A program made the translations under genes and the position numbers. From NCBI GenBank assembly GCA_050256015.1, contig JBFWIL010000156.1, positions 1 through 6,504 of the forward strand: a stretch of 6,504 nt of DNA, given 5' to 3'. The notes beneath the pieces are model-generated. The model worked only from the letters and a program-made list of their open reading frames with translations. It ran no database searches and was not told the DNA's origin. This document shows, one piece after another, positions 1 through 5,861 of this stretch. This DNA comes from JBFWIL01 sp050256015. GTDB lineage: Bacteria; Bacteroidota; Bacteroidia; Bacteroidales; Prolixibacteraceae. How positions within the stretch are numbered: position 1 is the first letter of the stretch; every line of letters begins with the position of its first letter.

Positions 1-91
1 CAGCAATCTGCTGCAAATTTTTATCCTGTTTTTGCTGACACCCCAGAACTGGGATAAGAATAAGTATTAACAGCAGGTGACATCGTTTCAT
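1..91 (-). CDS. Lipoprotein, N-terminal 30 codons only (cut by window edge)
   Basis: An open frame starts at the ATG whose first base is 91 and runs off the left edge without a stop. Its translation begins MKRCHLLLILILIPVLGC, followed by QQKQDKNLQQIA. This is a bacterial lipoprotein signal: a basic start, a hydrophobic stretch at residues 5-16, and a lipobox ending at Cys18, where lipid would be attached after signal peptidase II cleavage. The gene lies 240 bases downstream of the susD-like gene on the same strand, where polysaccharide-utilisation loci usually carry surface glycan-binding proteins, sulfatases or glycoside hydrolases. The visible 30 residues contain no catalytic domain, so the function cannot be assigned. 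A TAnnTTTG element 25 bases upstream suggests it may also have its own promoter. The call rests on the signal peptide and the open frame; it would fail if the frame closed just outside the window. Confidence 0.6.
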   Translation of the reverse strand, partial: MKRCHLLLILILIPVLGCQQKQDKNLQQIA

Positions 92-115
92 AAGTATGGA
101 TTTTAGCGTGTTATA

Positions 116-123
116 CAAAAGTA
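116..123 (-). promoter_or_regulatory. Candidate -7 element (TACTTTTG) for the partial lipoprotein gene
   Basis: Read on the minus strand, TACTTTTG matches the Bacteroidota -7 consensus TAnnTTTG exactly and lies 25 bases before the ATG at 91. No TTTG -33 element stands at the usual 19-21 base spacing; that stretch is only A/T-rich. The site is embedded in nested A/T palindromes (GTATAAAA-TAC-TTTTATAC at 121-139), which could bind a regulator or simply reflect base composition. It would allow the third gene to be transcribed independently of susCD. Confidence 0.35.
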
Positions 124-224
124 TAAAATACTTTTATACGATAAAAATATTTTAGAATAGGTTTACTGATCAAAGGGCCTGGTCGGGCGAAAAGCACGGA
201 GCCAAGGGGTAAAAATGGCAGCCC

Positions 225-282
225 GGCGACCGGCAGCCCTGGCAGGTTTTAATCCTGTCAGGGTTGAGAATTGCCAGTCGCC
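225..282 (-). terminator. Long two-part hairpin between susD and the next gene; terminator or mRNA-stabilising element
   Basis: Two nested inverted repeats fold together. The outer arms are 225-235 and 272-282 (11 positions, one G-U on the minus strand). The inner arms are 237-246 (CCCTGGCAGG) and 254-263 (CCTGTCAGGG), with one mismatch and a 7-base loop. On the minus strand a TTTTT run follows the stem after about 10 bases (plus-strand AAAAA at 211-215). That spacing is longer than in a textbook rho-independent terminator, so this could be a partial terminator or a 3' stabiliser that keeps susCD mRNA more abundant than the downstream gene. The segment GGCAGCC occurs twice (217-223 and 232-238), so a REP-like dispersed repeat is another option. 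Confidence 0.5.
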
Positions 283-331
283 AGTTGCTAAACAGTGCTC
301 AGGAGTTTTGGTACCCCGGAACTTTTAAAGA

Positions 332-1960
332 TCAATAACCTGTATTTTGAGTCAGGTTCCCATTGGTTTCCAGGATAGTAGTAGGGATGGGGTAGATTGA
401 TCTGTAAGAGCCGTTGGGTGAATGGGAGAACCAGGATTTCGTTGTAAAGATTCCGAACCGGATAAGATCAGTTCTCCTGTGTCCTTCCTGATTGAATTCC
501 CAGCCTAATTCATCCAGGAAACGGCCATAAACAATATCTTCTCCTCCTTCTTCCGTCGAACTGTTGTTATCTCTGAGCCCGTAGTCATAGCTGCTCCCTT
601 CCGTCAGCTCGTCTCCTGTAACCCTGGCTTTTCCCGGATCGTCAAAGTCCCGTTCACGGACCTGCGTGACAATCTCTGCAGCTTCGTCGGCAGAACCGAG
701 GCGCAACAGGCATTCTGCCTTCATCATCAAAACTTCGGTGTACCGGAACAGGGGGAAGTCATTATTCAGGATGTTGGACGAACCAACAGCAATTTCGAAT
801 TTTCCCAGACGATATCCATGATCTTCCTGAGATTCGGTAATGCTGGGGACTGCATTGACATAATACAGCGGTTTGCCGATCGAATCGCCCAGTGTGCAAT
901 ACAAAATATCCCCGTCATACGAATATTGCTGTCCAGAAATATAATTTTCGGTCAGACGTTTATCCTCCGGATCAAATGTGGAAATAAACTGGGGGGTAGC
1001 GCAGATCCCCCCCCAGGGAGTTTGCGACAGTTGGTAGGTCGCCTGGTTGGCCGGCTGAAGGGTTTGCATGTGGAGATCGAACGTATTCCAGGCAGTTGTA
1101 TAGTTTTCGTCAAGGGCAATGGCAAAGATCATTTCAGAATTATTTTCATTGTCCGTGACAAAAATGTTTTTCTGGTCACTTTCCAGTGCAAAATTTCCGG
1201 AATTAATAATTTCATTACATTGTTCCAGACAATCGGACCAATGTGCTGTCCCGGAATAAACTTCAGCATTCAGATATACTTTAGCCAGGAGAAAGCGCGC
1301 GGCCCATTCATTAAAGCGGCCATAAGTCGAAGAATTATTTTCACTGGTCAGCGAGTCCATACAATCCGTCAATTCGCTGACTATAAAATCATAAACCTCT
1401 TTTCTTGTGCTTTGCTCCGGCAGATAATCGGCGGCAACGTTATAGTCCGTGCTCAGGGGAACATTCCCGTACAGGTCGCACAGCACCCAGTAATAGCTGG
1501 CCCGTAAAGCCCGCAACTCGGAGGTAGCTTTGCTTTTGGTGTCTGCATCTTCGGTCGGGATGGCCCCGGACTGGAGTTGATAGATCACCCTGTTGCAGCT
1601 TGTAATGCCCGTATAGCATTCATACCAGGTTTCATACACGTTATCATCCTGAGCCGTCCAGGTATGCTGATGGAGCCTTTTATAGATCCCCCCGTCGCTC
1701 CATCCGTTGGGACGGGCGGGGATGATGTTTTCATCAGCCGTTAATTCCTGCTGTCTCCAGTAACGGTTCCATTGCAATAAAAGGGGGTCCCAGTTATAGG
1801 CTGCTCCCAGTAGTGCAGTCATATCATCTTCCGTTATGGTATATTGTGACGCGATAATTTCGTTATAGCTTTTATTATCCAGCTCTGTGCAGGAAAAACT
1901 GATCAGAAGAATTGCCAATAGGATCATTCCTGTTCCGGTTATATATTTTATTCTTTTCAT
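332..1960 (-). CDS. SusD/RagB-family outer-membrane nutrient-binding lipoprotein
   Basis: This 542-residue protein is the surface lipoprotein that caps the partner SusC barrel and hands it the bound oligosaccharide or other nutrient. The signal peptide ends in a lipobox (SFSC) at Cys24, and mature TELD is typical of SusD proteins. The N-terminal half carries the family pattern ELTADENIIPARPNGWSDGG (residues 72-91), then RLHQHTW and the helical segment LRALRASYYWVLCDLYGNVP (149-168). The C-terminal half has DFPLFRYTEVLMMKAECLLR (401-420), LGWEFNQEGHRRTDLIRFG (485-503) and the usual ending, YPIPTTIL followed by NLTQNTGY. Length is normal for the family and the frame is intact. The start codon lies 18 bases after the susC stop, so the two are surely co-transcribed. 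The ligand cannot be predicted. Family assignment is near certain. Confidence 0.96.
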   Translation of the reverse strand: MKRIKYITGTGMILLAILLISFSCTELDNKSYNEIIASQYTITEDDMTALLGAAYNWDPLLLQWNRYWRQQELTADENIIPARPNGWSDGGIYKRLHQHTWTAQDDNVYETWYECYTGITSCNRVIYQLQSGAIPTEDADTKSKATSELRALRASYYWVLCDLYGNVPLSTDYNVAADYLPEQSTRKEVYDFIVSELTDCMDSLTSENNSSTYGRFNEWAARFLLAKVYLNAEVYSGTAHWSDCLEQCNEIINSGNFALESDQKNIFVTDNENNSEMIFAIALDENYTTAWNTFDLHMQTLQPANQATYQLSQTPWGGICATPQFISTFDPEDKRLTENYISGQQYSYDGDILYCTLGDSIGKPLYYVNAVPSITESQEDHGYRLGKFEIAVGSSNILNNDFPLFRYTEVLMMKAECLLRLGSADEAAEIVTQVRERDFDDPGKARVTGDELTEGSSYDYGLRDNNSSTEEGGEDIVYGRFLDELGWEFNQEGHRRTDLIRFGIFTTKSWFSHSPNGSYRSIYPIPTTILETNGNLTQNTGY

Positions 1961-1978
1961 ATTCGTTGGATTTTTGGA

Positions 1979-4900
1979 TTAGAAACCGACATTAATTCCC
2001 AGGGTATAGGTACGGGTCGTAGGGTATTTATCCCGGTAATCATTGCCGGGGGTCAGCCCGGTGACGGTGACTTCCGGATCGATGCCGTCATATCCTGTGA
2101 TTGTCAGTGCATTTAAAACAGATCCGTAAATCCGGATCGATTTTACATACTTGTTATTCAACCTGGGGAAATTATATCCCAACGTGATATTGTCAATTTT
2201 CCAGTAATCTCCGTCTTCAATGTAATAACTATTATATTCCAGGTCGCAATCGGAGCTTAACATCGCTTTGCCAAAGACTTTGTCATAGGCCGATTTCAGC
2301 CGGTTATATTCACTGATTTTCGGATTTTCGAGATACATCCGTTCGAAATTCAGGATTTGATAGTGAAAAGCCCCCCTCATGGTAATACTGAGATCAAAAT
2401 TTTTATAACGGAAGGTATTGTTCCATCCGGCATAATATTTAGGGACCCCATTTCCCAAAACCTGTTTGTCTTCCTCTGCATGATTGAAATCGTCGTAATT
2501 AACATGGTTTCCTTCAGCATCCAGATAGACCCATTTCCCGTCCTCATTAACATCAACGACTTTGAACCCATAAAAATTACCGATTTTACCGCCAACATCC
2601 ACCCGGTGTGTGTAAGTTTGGATCGGTTCTCCGGTACTGCCGTCTGTAAAATAATCTCTGGAAGCTTCATAAAGTTCATTGGACAGGCTCTTCAGCTTGT
2701 TTTTATTGGTCGAAAAGTTGACGGATGTCGTCCACTGGAAGTCATTGATGCTGACGGGGACAAAGTTCAGGAGAACTTCGATCCCGTTGTTTGTCATTAC
2801 CCCGACATTGGCAGTCGTTGTACTAACCAGGTTAGGTGGCATGGGTACGGTATAATCATACAGCAACCCGTCGATTTTCCGGTGATAAGCATCAATATTT
2901 CCGCTGATCCGGTTTTTAAGAAGTGAAAAGTCGAGGCCGATATTGGTTTCCTTTTTCTTTTCCCATCTTAGGTAAGGGTTATCATTCCGGGCCGGGGCGA
3001 GCGTTTGGATCCACTTGCCATCGGTATAAAAATAACTGCTGTAGGCCAGGGTCGATACTCCCAGGAATGAGTCGGAGGGCTGGCTTCCCGTAACGCCATA
3101 TCCTGCACGTAGTTTCAGATTATCAATAAATCCGAGGCTTTCCATGAAAGGTTCGTTCGATATCCGCCATCCCAGTGAAATGGCCGGGAATAACCCCCAC
3201 TTATCGTCAGTTCCCCAAAGCTGGCTGGCGCCTTCGTAACGCAGGCTGCCCATCAAAAGATATTTTTCATCGTAATTATAGGTAGCCCGGCCGAAGAACC
3301 CGATCAGGTTGGTTTTGGACCTTTCACTGAAAATTCCGGCATAGGGATCTTCTTCCAGGATACCGTTTCCAAGACCGATATCATTATAGGTAAAAATATC
3401 GGTTGGGAAATCGGTATTCGTCATATAATAGTTCTGATAATCGTTCTCGGAATAACTGTATCCGCCCAGAACGGTAAAATGATGTTTCCCGAATGTATCA
3501 TTATATTCAGCGGTTAACTCTGCCAACTTGTCAATCGATTCTTTCCCTCCTTTGGAGGCATAGCCATTCAATCCGCTTCGTTTGGTCGAGATATGGTTTT
3601 TTGTTTCATAGTAACCCCGGGTCTGGTTATATTTTGAATAGCTCAGTAATGCTTTTAGCGATAATCCTTTTAATGGGGTTATTAGGATTGTCCCGTTGAT
3701 CCGGGTCCACTGGTCTTTATTTTTCCCGTTGGATTCCTTCAGCCTGGCAAGCGGGTTGTCATAATTGAAATTCCCGGTATTCTCGTACCAACTGCCATCT
3801 TCATTTTTTACGGGAGCGGTCGGATTATAGATCAGTGCCTGCCTGTAGGTATAACCGTTGAAGCTATATCCGTCGCCTGTTGTCGTGTAGTGAATATTAC
3901 GGGAAAGTACACCCAGATTCAGTTTGATTAATCCATCAAACATGGTATGATTAATATCGGAACGGACTGTAAATGTTTCTTTGTTTGATTTTAGGAAAAT
4001 TCCCTTTGTATCGTTGTAGTTGATCGAAGCCAGGTAATTGGTTGAGCCATTCCCCCCTCTGAATGTCAGGTTATGTTCCTGGCTGACCGGAGTCCGTGTG
4101 ATTTTATCCAACCAGTCCGTCGATGCCCCGAGATCATCACTCTCCGAACGGATACCTTCCCGGATCAGTTCCCTGTAATCTGTAGCGGTACATACATCCA
4201 GTTCTTTATAGATCGTTTGGGTACTTGTATATGCCGTATATTCTACGGACGAATGATATTGTCTGCCGGCTCTTTTCGTTGTAATAATGATCACGCCGTT
4301 TGTCGCACGGCTTCCATAGATCGCGGCTGCAGAACCGTCTTTCAAAACATCAAACGATTCAACATCCTCCGGGGCCACAGAATTAAAATCCCCGGGGACC
4401 CCATCAATAAGGATCAGCGGATCTGTGCTGGTCCCATACAGGGTGGTCCTTCCCCTCAGGCTGATGGAGACATTACTGGTCGGATCGCCGCTGCTGGAGG
4501 TAACTGCCAGCCCGGCTACTTTCCCCTGGATAAGCTGACCGACATCCTTGACGCTGCCTTTTATGAAATCGTCTGTTTTCACGGAAGACACGGCACTCGT
4601 TACATCAGCCTTTTTCATGGTCCCGTAACCAATGGCGACTACTTCTTCCAGCCCGATGGTCTCTTCCTCCAGCCTGACGTTGATCGCCGTTCTTCCTGTG
4701 ACAGGTATTTCCTGGCTTTTCATCCCGACGAACGAAAAAACCAGGATGGCATCAGCCGAAATATTGTTTAAAGTGTAATTTCCGTCAAAGCCGGTAATGG
4801 TCCCGGTTGTGGTCCCCTTTATAGCGATAGAGACACCCGGCAGCGGTTGCCCCTGTATGTCGGTTACCTTGCCGCTTACAGCGCGGAGTGGTTGTTGTAC

Positions 4901-5047
4901 TACCCTTCCCGGGCCTGCCCCGGGATCCCCGGGCAGTAACCCGGATGTATCTAAACCCCAGGCAAGGGTACCCGGGTTTGCCAGCAGTAAAAACAGGAAC
5001 ATGAACGTTCCATCAATATGAAGTCGTGTTTTTAATTTGTTTTTCAT
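1979..5047 (-). CDS. SusC/RagA-family TonB-dependent outer-membrane transporter
   Basis: This 1022-residue transporter imports a large nutrient, usually a glycan, across the outer membrane using TonB energy. After a signal peptide (hydrophobic core about residues 15-30) comes an unusual Pro/Gly-rich stretch (about 33-54), then a carboxypeptidase-regulatory-like domain (about 57-127, VSGKVTDIQGQPLPGVSIAI) typical of SusC. A TonB-box-like segment EEVVAIGYGTMKKADVTSAV (134-153) leads into the plug, which holds the SusC signature LILIDGVPGD, then DVLKDGSAAAIYGSRATNGV (233-252). Residues from about 265 form the beta barrel, ending in TYTLGINVGF with a terminal Phe, as expected for outer-membrane barrels. 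There is no extra N-terminal signalling domain of the FecA/ECF-sigma type. It leads an operon with susD. The chosen ATG gives a proper signal peptide and overlaps the stop of a short upstream frame (ATGA). Substrate unknown. Confidence 0.97.
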   Translation of the reverse strand: MKNKLKTRLHIDGTFMFLFLLLANPGTLAWGLDTSGLLPGDPGAGPGRVVQQPLRAVSGKVTDIQGQPLPGVSIAIKGTTTGTITGFDGNYTLNNISADAILVFSFVGMKSQEIPVTGRTAINVRLEEETIGLEEVVAIGYGTMKKADVTSAVSSVKTDDFIKGSVKDVGQLIQGKVAGLAVTSSSGDPTSNVSISLRGRTTLYGTSTDPLILIDGVPGDFNSVAPEDVESFDVLKDGSAAAIYGSRATNGVIIITTKRAGRQYHSSVEYTAYTSTQTIYKELDVCTATDYRELIREGIRSESDDLGASTDWLDKITRTPVSQEHNLTFRGGNGSTNYLASINYNDTKGIFLKSNKETFTVRSDINHTMFDGLIKLNLGVLSRNIHYTTTGDGYSFNGYTYRQALIYNPTAPVKNEDGSWYENTGNFNYDNPLARLKESNGKNKDQWTRINGTILITPLKGLSLKALLSYSKYNQTRGYYETKNHISTKRSGLNGYASKGGKESIDKLAELTAEYNDTFGKHHFTVLGGYSYSENDYQNYYMTNTDFPTDIFTYNDIGLGNGILEEDPYAGIFSERSKTNLIGFFGRATYNYDEKYLLMGSLRYEGASQLWGTDDKWGLFPAISLGWRISNEPFMESLGFIDNLKLRAGYGVTGSQPSDSFLGVSTLAYSSYFYTDGKWIQTLAPARNDNPYLRWEKKKETNIGLDFSLLKNRISGNIDAYHRKIDGLLYDYTVPMPPNLVSTTTANVGVMTNNGIEVLLNFVPVSINDFQWTTSVNFSTNKNKLKSLSNELYEASRDYFTDGSTGEPIQTYTHRVDVGGKIGNFYGFKVVDVNEDGKWVYLDAEGNHVNYDDFNHAEEDKQVLGNGVPKYYAGWNNTFRYKNFDLSITMRGAFHYQILNFERMYLENPKISEYNRLKSAYDKVFGKAMLSSDCDLEYNSYYIEDGDYWKIDNITLGYNFPRLNNKYVKSIRIYGSVLNALTITGYDGIDPEVTVTGLTPGNDYRDKYPTTRTYTLGINVGF

Positions 5048-5136
5048 AGGTTGAATTGTTTAAGGTTAATTGTCAATCCTGGGATTGTTTTTCGGAAAAG
5101 GCATAGCAAGCCCTGTAAGCAGAATTTTTGTTTCAT
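5044..5136 (-). CDS. Possible 30-codon leader peptide overlapping the susC start
   Basis: Directly upstream of susC an open frame encodes MKQKFCLQGLLCLFRKTI followed by PGLTINLKQFNL. Its TGA stop shares bases with the susC ATG (ATGA, 5044-5047), an arrangement that permits translational coupling. The peptide is basic and moderately hydrophobic, and resembles the basic N-terminal extension seen before the signal peptide in some SusC-like proteins. It may be a true leader peptide, a remnant of a longer susC N-terminus, or chance. No strong ribosome-binding site is visible, but Bacteroidota often lack one. Evidence is limited to position, overlap and composition. Confidence 0.25.
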   Translation of the reverse strand: MKQKFCLQGLLCLFRKTIPGLTINLKQFNL

Positions 5137-5172
5137 ACTTTTAGGATTTTAGGGTAAATGTTCAGTTGATGC

Positions 5173-5190
5173 CGGATTCACAGGAATCCG
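5173..5190. repeat. Perfect inverted repeat CGGATTC-ACAG-GAATCCG, possible operator
   Basis: Seven-base arms flank a 4-base spacer. A second, overlapping palindrome uses ATTCAC (5176-5181) and GTGAAT (5190-5195) with an 8-base spacer. The site is about 130 bases upstream of the susC start, where a regulator of the operon could bind. No factor can be named. Confidence 0.3.
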
Positions 5191-5305
5191 TGAATTCTCC
5201 TGTTGGAGGTATTTACAGCAACATTACGGAGACGGACGGTGGCAAAAGGATTTTGCGTAAAGCATAACTTTTTAGTCTTTGGTTAAACGCAGCAGGTTTC
5301 AGGGA

Positions 5306-5321
5306 TGTTCCCGGGGGAACA
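5306..5321. repeat. Perfect inverted repeat TGTTCCC-GG-GGGAACA
   Basis: Seven-base arms with a 2-base centre extend, past one mismatch, to GG (5303-5304) and CC (5323-5324). The tight dyad geometry fits a dimeric regulator site better than an RNA loop, since a 2-base loop is too small. It lies about 260 bases upstream of susC. Function is not known. Confidence 0.3.
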
Positions 5322-5419
5322 ACCATCTGCCCGGTACTTAAAAAGAGGTAAGGGCTTATTCATTTAACCCTTTCCGTTTAAAGAGGTTCGCGTCCAGCGC
5401 CTGCCTGTGGATTGTCCCG

Positions 5420-5434
5420 GCTGCAAGGTGCAGC
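5420..5434. repeat. Short inverted repeat GCTGCA-AGG-TGCAGC
   Basis: Six-base arms with a 3-base centre form a small hairpin 20 bases beyond the second U-run of the RNA candidate on the minus strand. No T-run follows on either strand, so it is not a classical terminator. It may be a protein site or chance. Confidence 0.2.
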
Positions 5435-5454
5435 AACCGGATGAAGTGTGTGAG

Positions 5455-5657
5455 AAAAAATGACAAAAAAAGAAGGCGCGAACGATTGTCTATTCCTACA
5501 ATCAGGCTCTGGTAGGGCCTTAGTCAGAGAATAAAACAATGTCCGCGCCCTTATAAGTTAATACAAGGGCGCTTCCATCTTTTGACCTCTGACTTTGAAT
5601 TTACCAGATTCGATTGTAAGGTCAAAAAGCGCTATGTCATTTTCGTATCGAAATATG
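5455..5657 (-). ncRNA. Candidate structured RNA, rod-shaped, about 190-200 nt, 6S-like in outline
   Basis: Successive perfect or near-perfect paired segments nest into one rod: 5457-5465 with 5635-5643 (9 bp), 5476-5479 with 5629-5632, 5497-5503 with 5612-5618 (7 bp), 5509-5514 with 5602-5607 (6 bp), 5522-5529 with 5587-5594 (8 bp), and 5545-5555 with 5562-5572 (11 bp, 6-base loop). The minus strand is favoured because position 5553/5564 forms G-U only on that strand, a TAnnTTTG element lies just before the 5' end, and the 3' end carries UUCUUUUUUU (5474-5465) and then a second U-run (5460-5455). A closing stem, a large asymmetric internal loop (5480-5494 against 5622-5628) and a long terminal stem-loop resemble 6S RNA, which mimics an open promoter for RNA polymerase. 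That identity is inferred from shape alone. Alternatives are a susC leader switch or a DNA-level palindromic element. Exact ends are estimates. Confidence 0.55.
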
Positions 5658-5663
5658 CGATAC
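5645..5663. repeat. Inverted repeat GTATCG-N7-CGATAC at the start of the RNA candidate
   Basis: Perfect 6-base arms with a 7-base centre (AAATATG) continue, past one mismatch, into T and A runs on the two sides. The dyad overlaps the expected transcription start of the minus-strand RNA and touches its -7 element, the usual place for a repressor. It could instead be the RNA's 5' hairpin. Confidence 0.35.
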
Positions 5664-5670
5664 AAAAATA
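5663..5670 (-). promoter_or_regulatory. Candidate -7 element (TATTTTTG) for the structured RNA
   Basis: The minus-strand sequence TATTTTTG fits TAnnTTTG and would start transcription near 5657, about 14 bases before the first paired segment of the rod. No TTTG is seen at the -33 position, so support comes mainly from the good placement relative to the RNA. Confidence 0.4.
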
Positions 5671-5788
5671 ATATTTCAGTTTAATACATGCTATGTCTTC
5701 ATCCTGTTTTAATTTGGTTACTTACTATAGTTCACCGGCAAAATTAAAAAGAACTGCAGGAAAGGTGCAAAGAACCAGACATGTAAAG

Positions 5789-5816
5789 TACACGTTTAGC
5801 GTGTATGGATCGTGTA
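5789..5816 (+). promoter_or_regulatory. Operator-like array of three half-sites before the XRE gene
   Basis: TACACG (5789-5794) and CGTGTA (5800-5805) form a perfect inverted repeat around TTTAG, and a second CGTGTA (5811-5816) follows after TGGAT. The three half-sites start exactly 11 bases apart, about one helical turn, so they face the same side of the DNA. The array ends 13 bases before the candidate -7 element, covering the -33 region of the XRE promoter. Autoregulation by the XRE protein is the natural inference. Confidence 0.5.
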
Positions 5817-5829
5817 TTTTAAATTTTAT

Positions 5830-5837
5830 TATCTTTG
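5830..5837 (+). promoter_or_regulatory. Candidate -7 element (TATCTTTG) of the XRE gene
   Basis: TATCTTTG matches TAnnTTTG exactly and lies 24 bases before the ATG at 5862. No clear TTTG -33 box is present; the operator-like CGTGTA repeats occupy that area. A second match, TATTTTTG (5849-5856), is too close to the ATG unless the mRNA is essentially leaderless. Confidence 0.5.
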
Positions 5838-5861
5838 AACTAATCAATTATTTTTGCACTC

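Larger units (their letters stand above)
5048..5454. other. susC upstream region without a confident gene
   Basis: This roughly 400-base stretch holds the short leader frame at its susC end but no full gene on either strand. It contains three perfect short inverted repeats, at 5173-5190, 5306-5321 and 5420-5434. No exact TAnnTTTG match facing susC was found here, so the susC promoter is degenerate, depends on an activator or alternative sigma factor, or lies further upstream beyond the structured RNA element. Confidence 0.5.

Noticed and set aside
818..1507. Long plus-strand open frame antisense to the susD-like gene
   Set aside because: Its product has no recognisable domain or signal, and the minus strand here encodes conserved SusD motifs throughout. 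It is a by-product of codon composition.
2357..2926. Plus-strand open frame antisense to the SusC barrel, and a shifted minus-strand frame within it
   Set aside because: Both overlap the well-supported SusC frame fully and show no family features.
4073..4771. Plus-strand open frame antisense to the SusC plug region
   Set aside because: The opposite strand carries the SusC signature motifs; the plus-strand product looks random and Cys-rich.
5219..5246. Possible susC promoter (minus-strand TAATGTTG with upstream TTTG)
   Set aside because: The -7 box has one mismatch to TAnnTTTG and the 16-base spacing is shorter than the usual 19-21.
5465..5551. SRP RNA, tmRNA or tRNA identity for the structured element
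   Set aside because: The SRP loop motif (GGUCAGG...GGAAGCAGCC type), the tmRNA tRNA-like ends and a cloverleaf are all absent.
5457..5643. Miniature transposable element with AAAATGACA/TGTCATTTT ends
   Set aside because: No flanking target-site duplication is seen, and the internal segments pair along the whole length, which fits a structured RNA better. Multi-copy status could reopen this.
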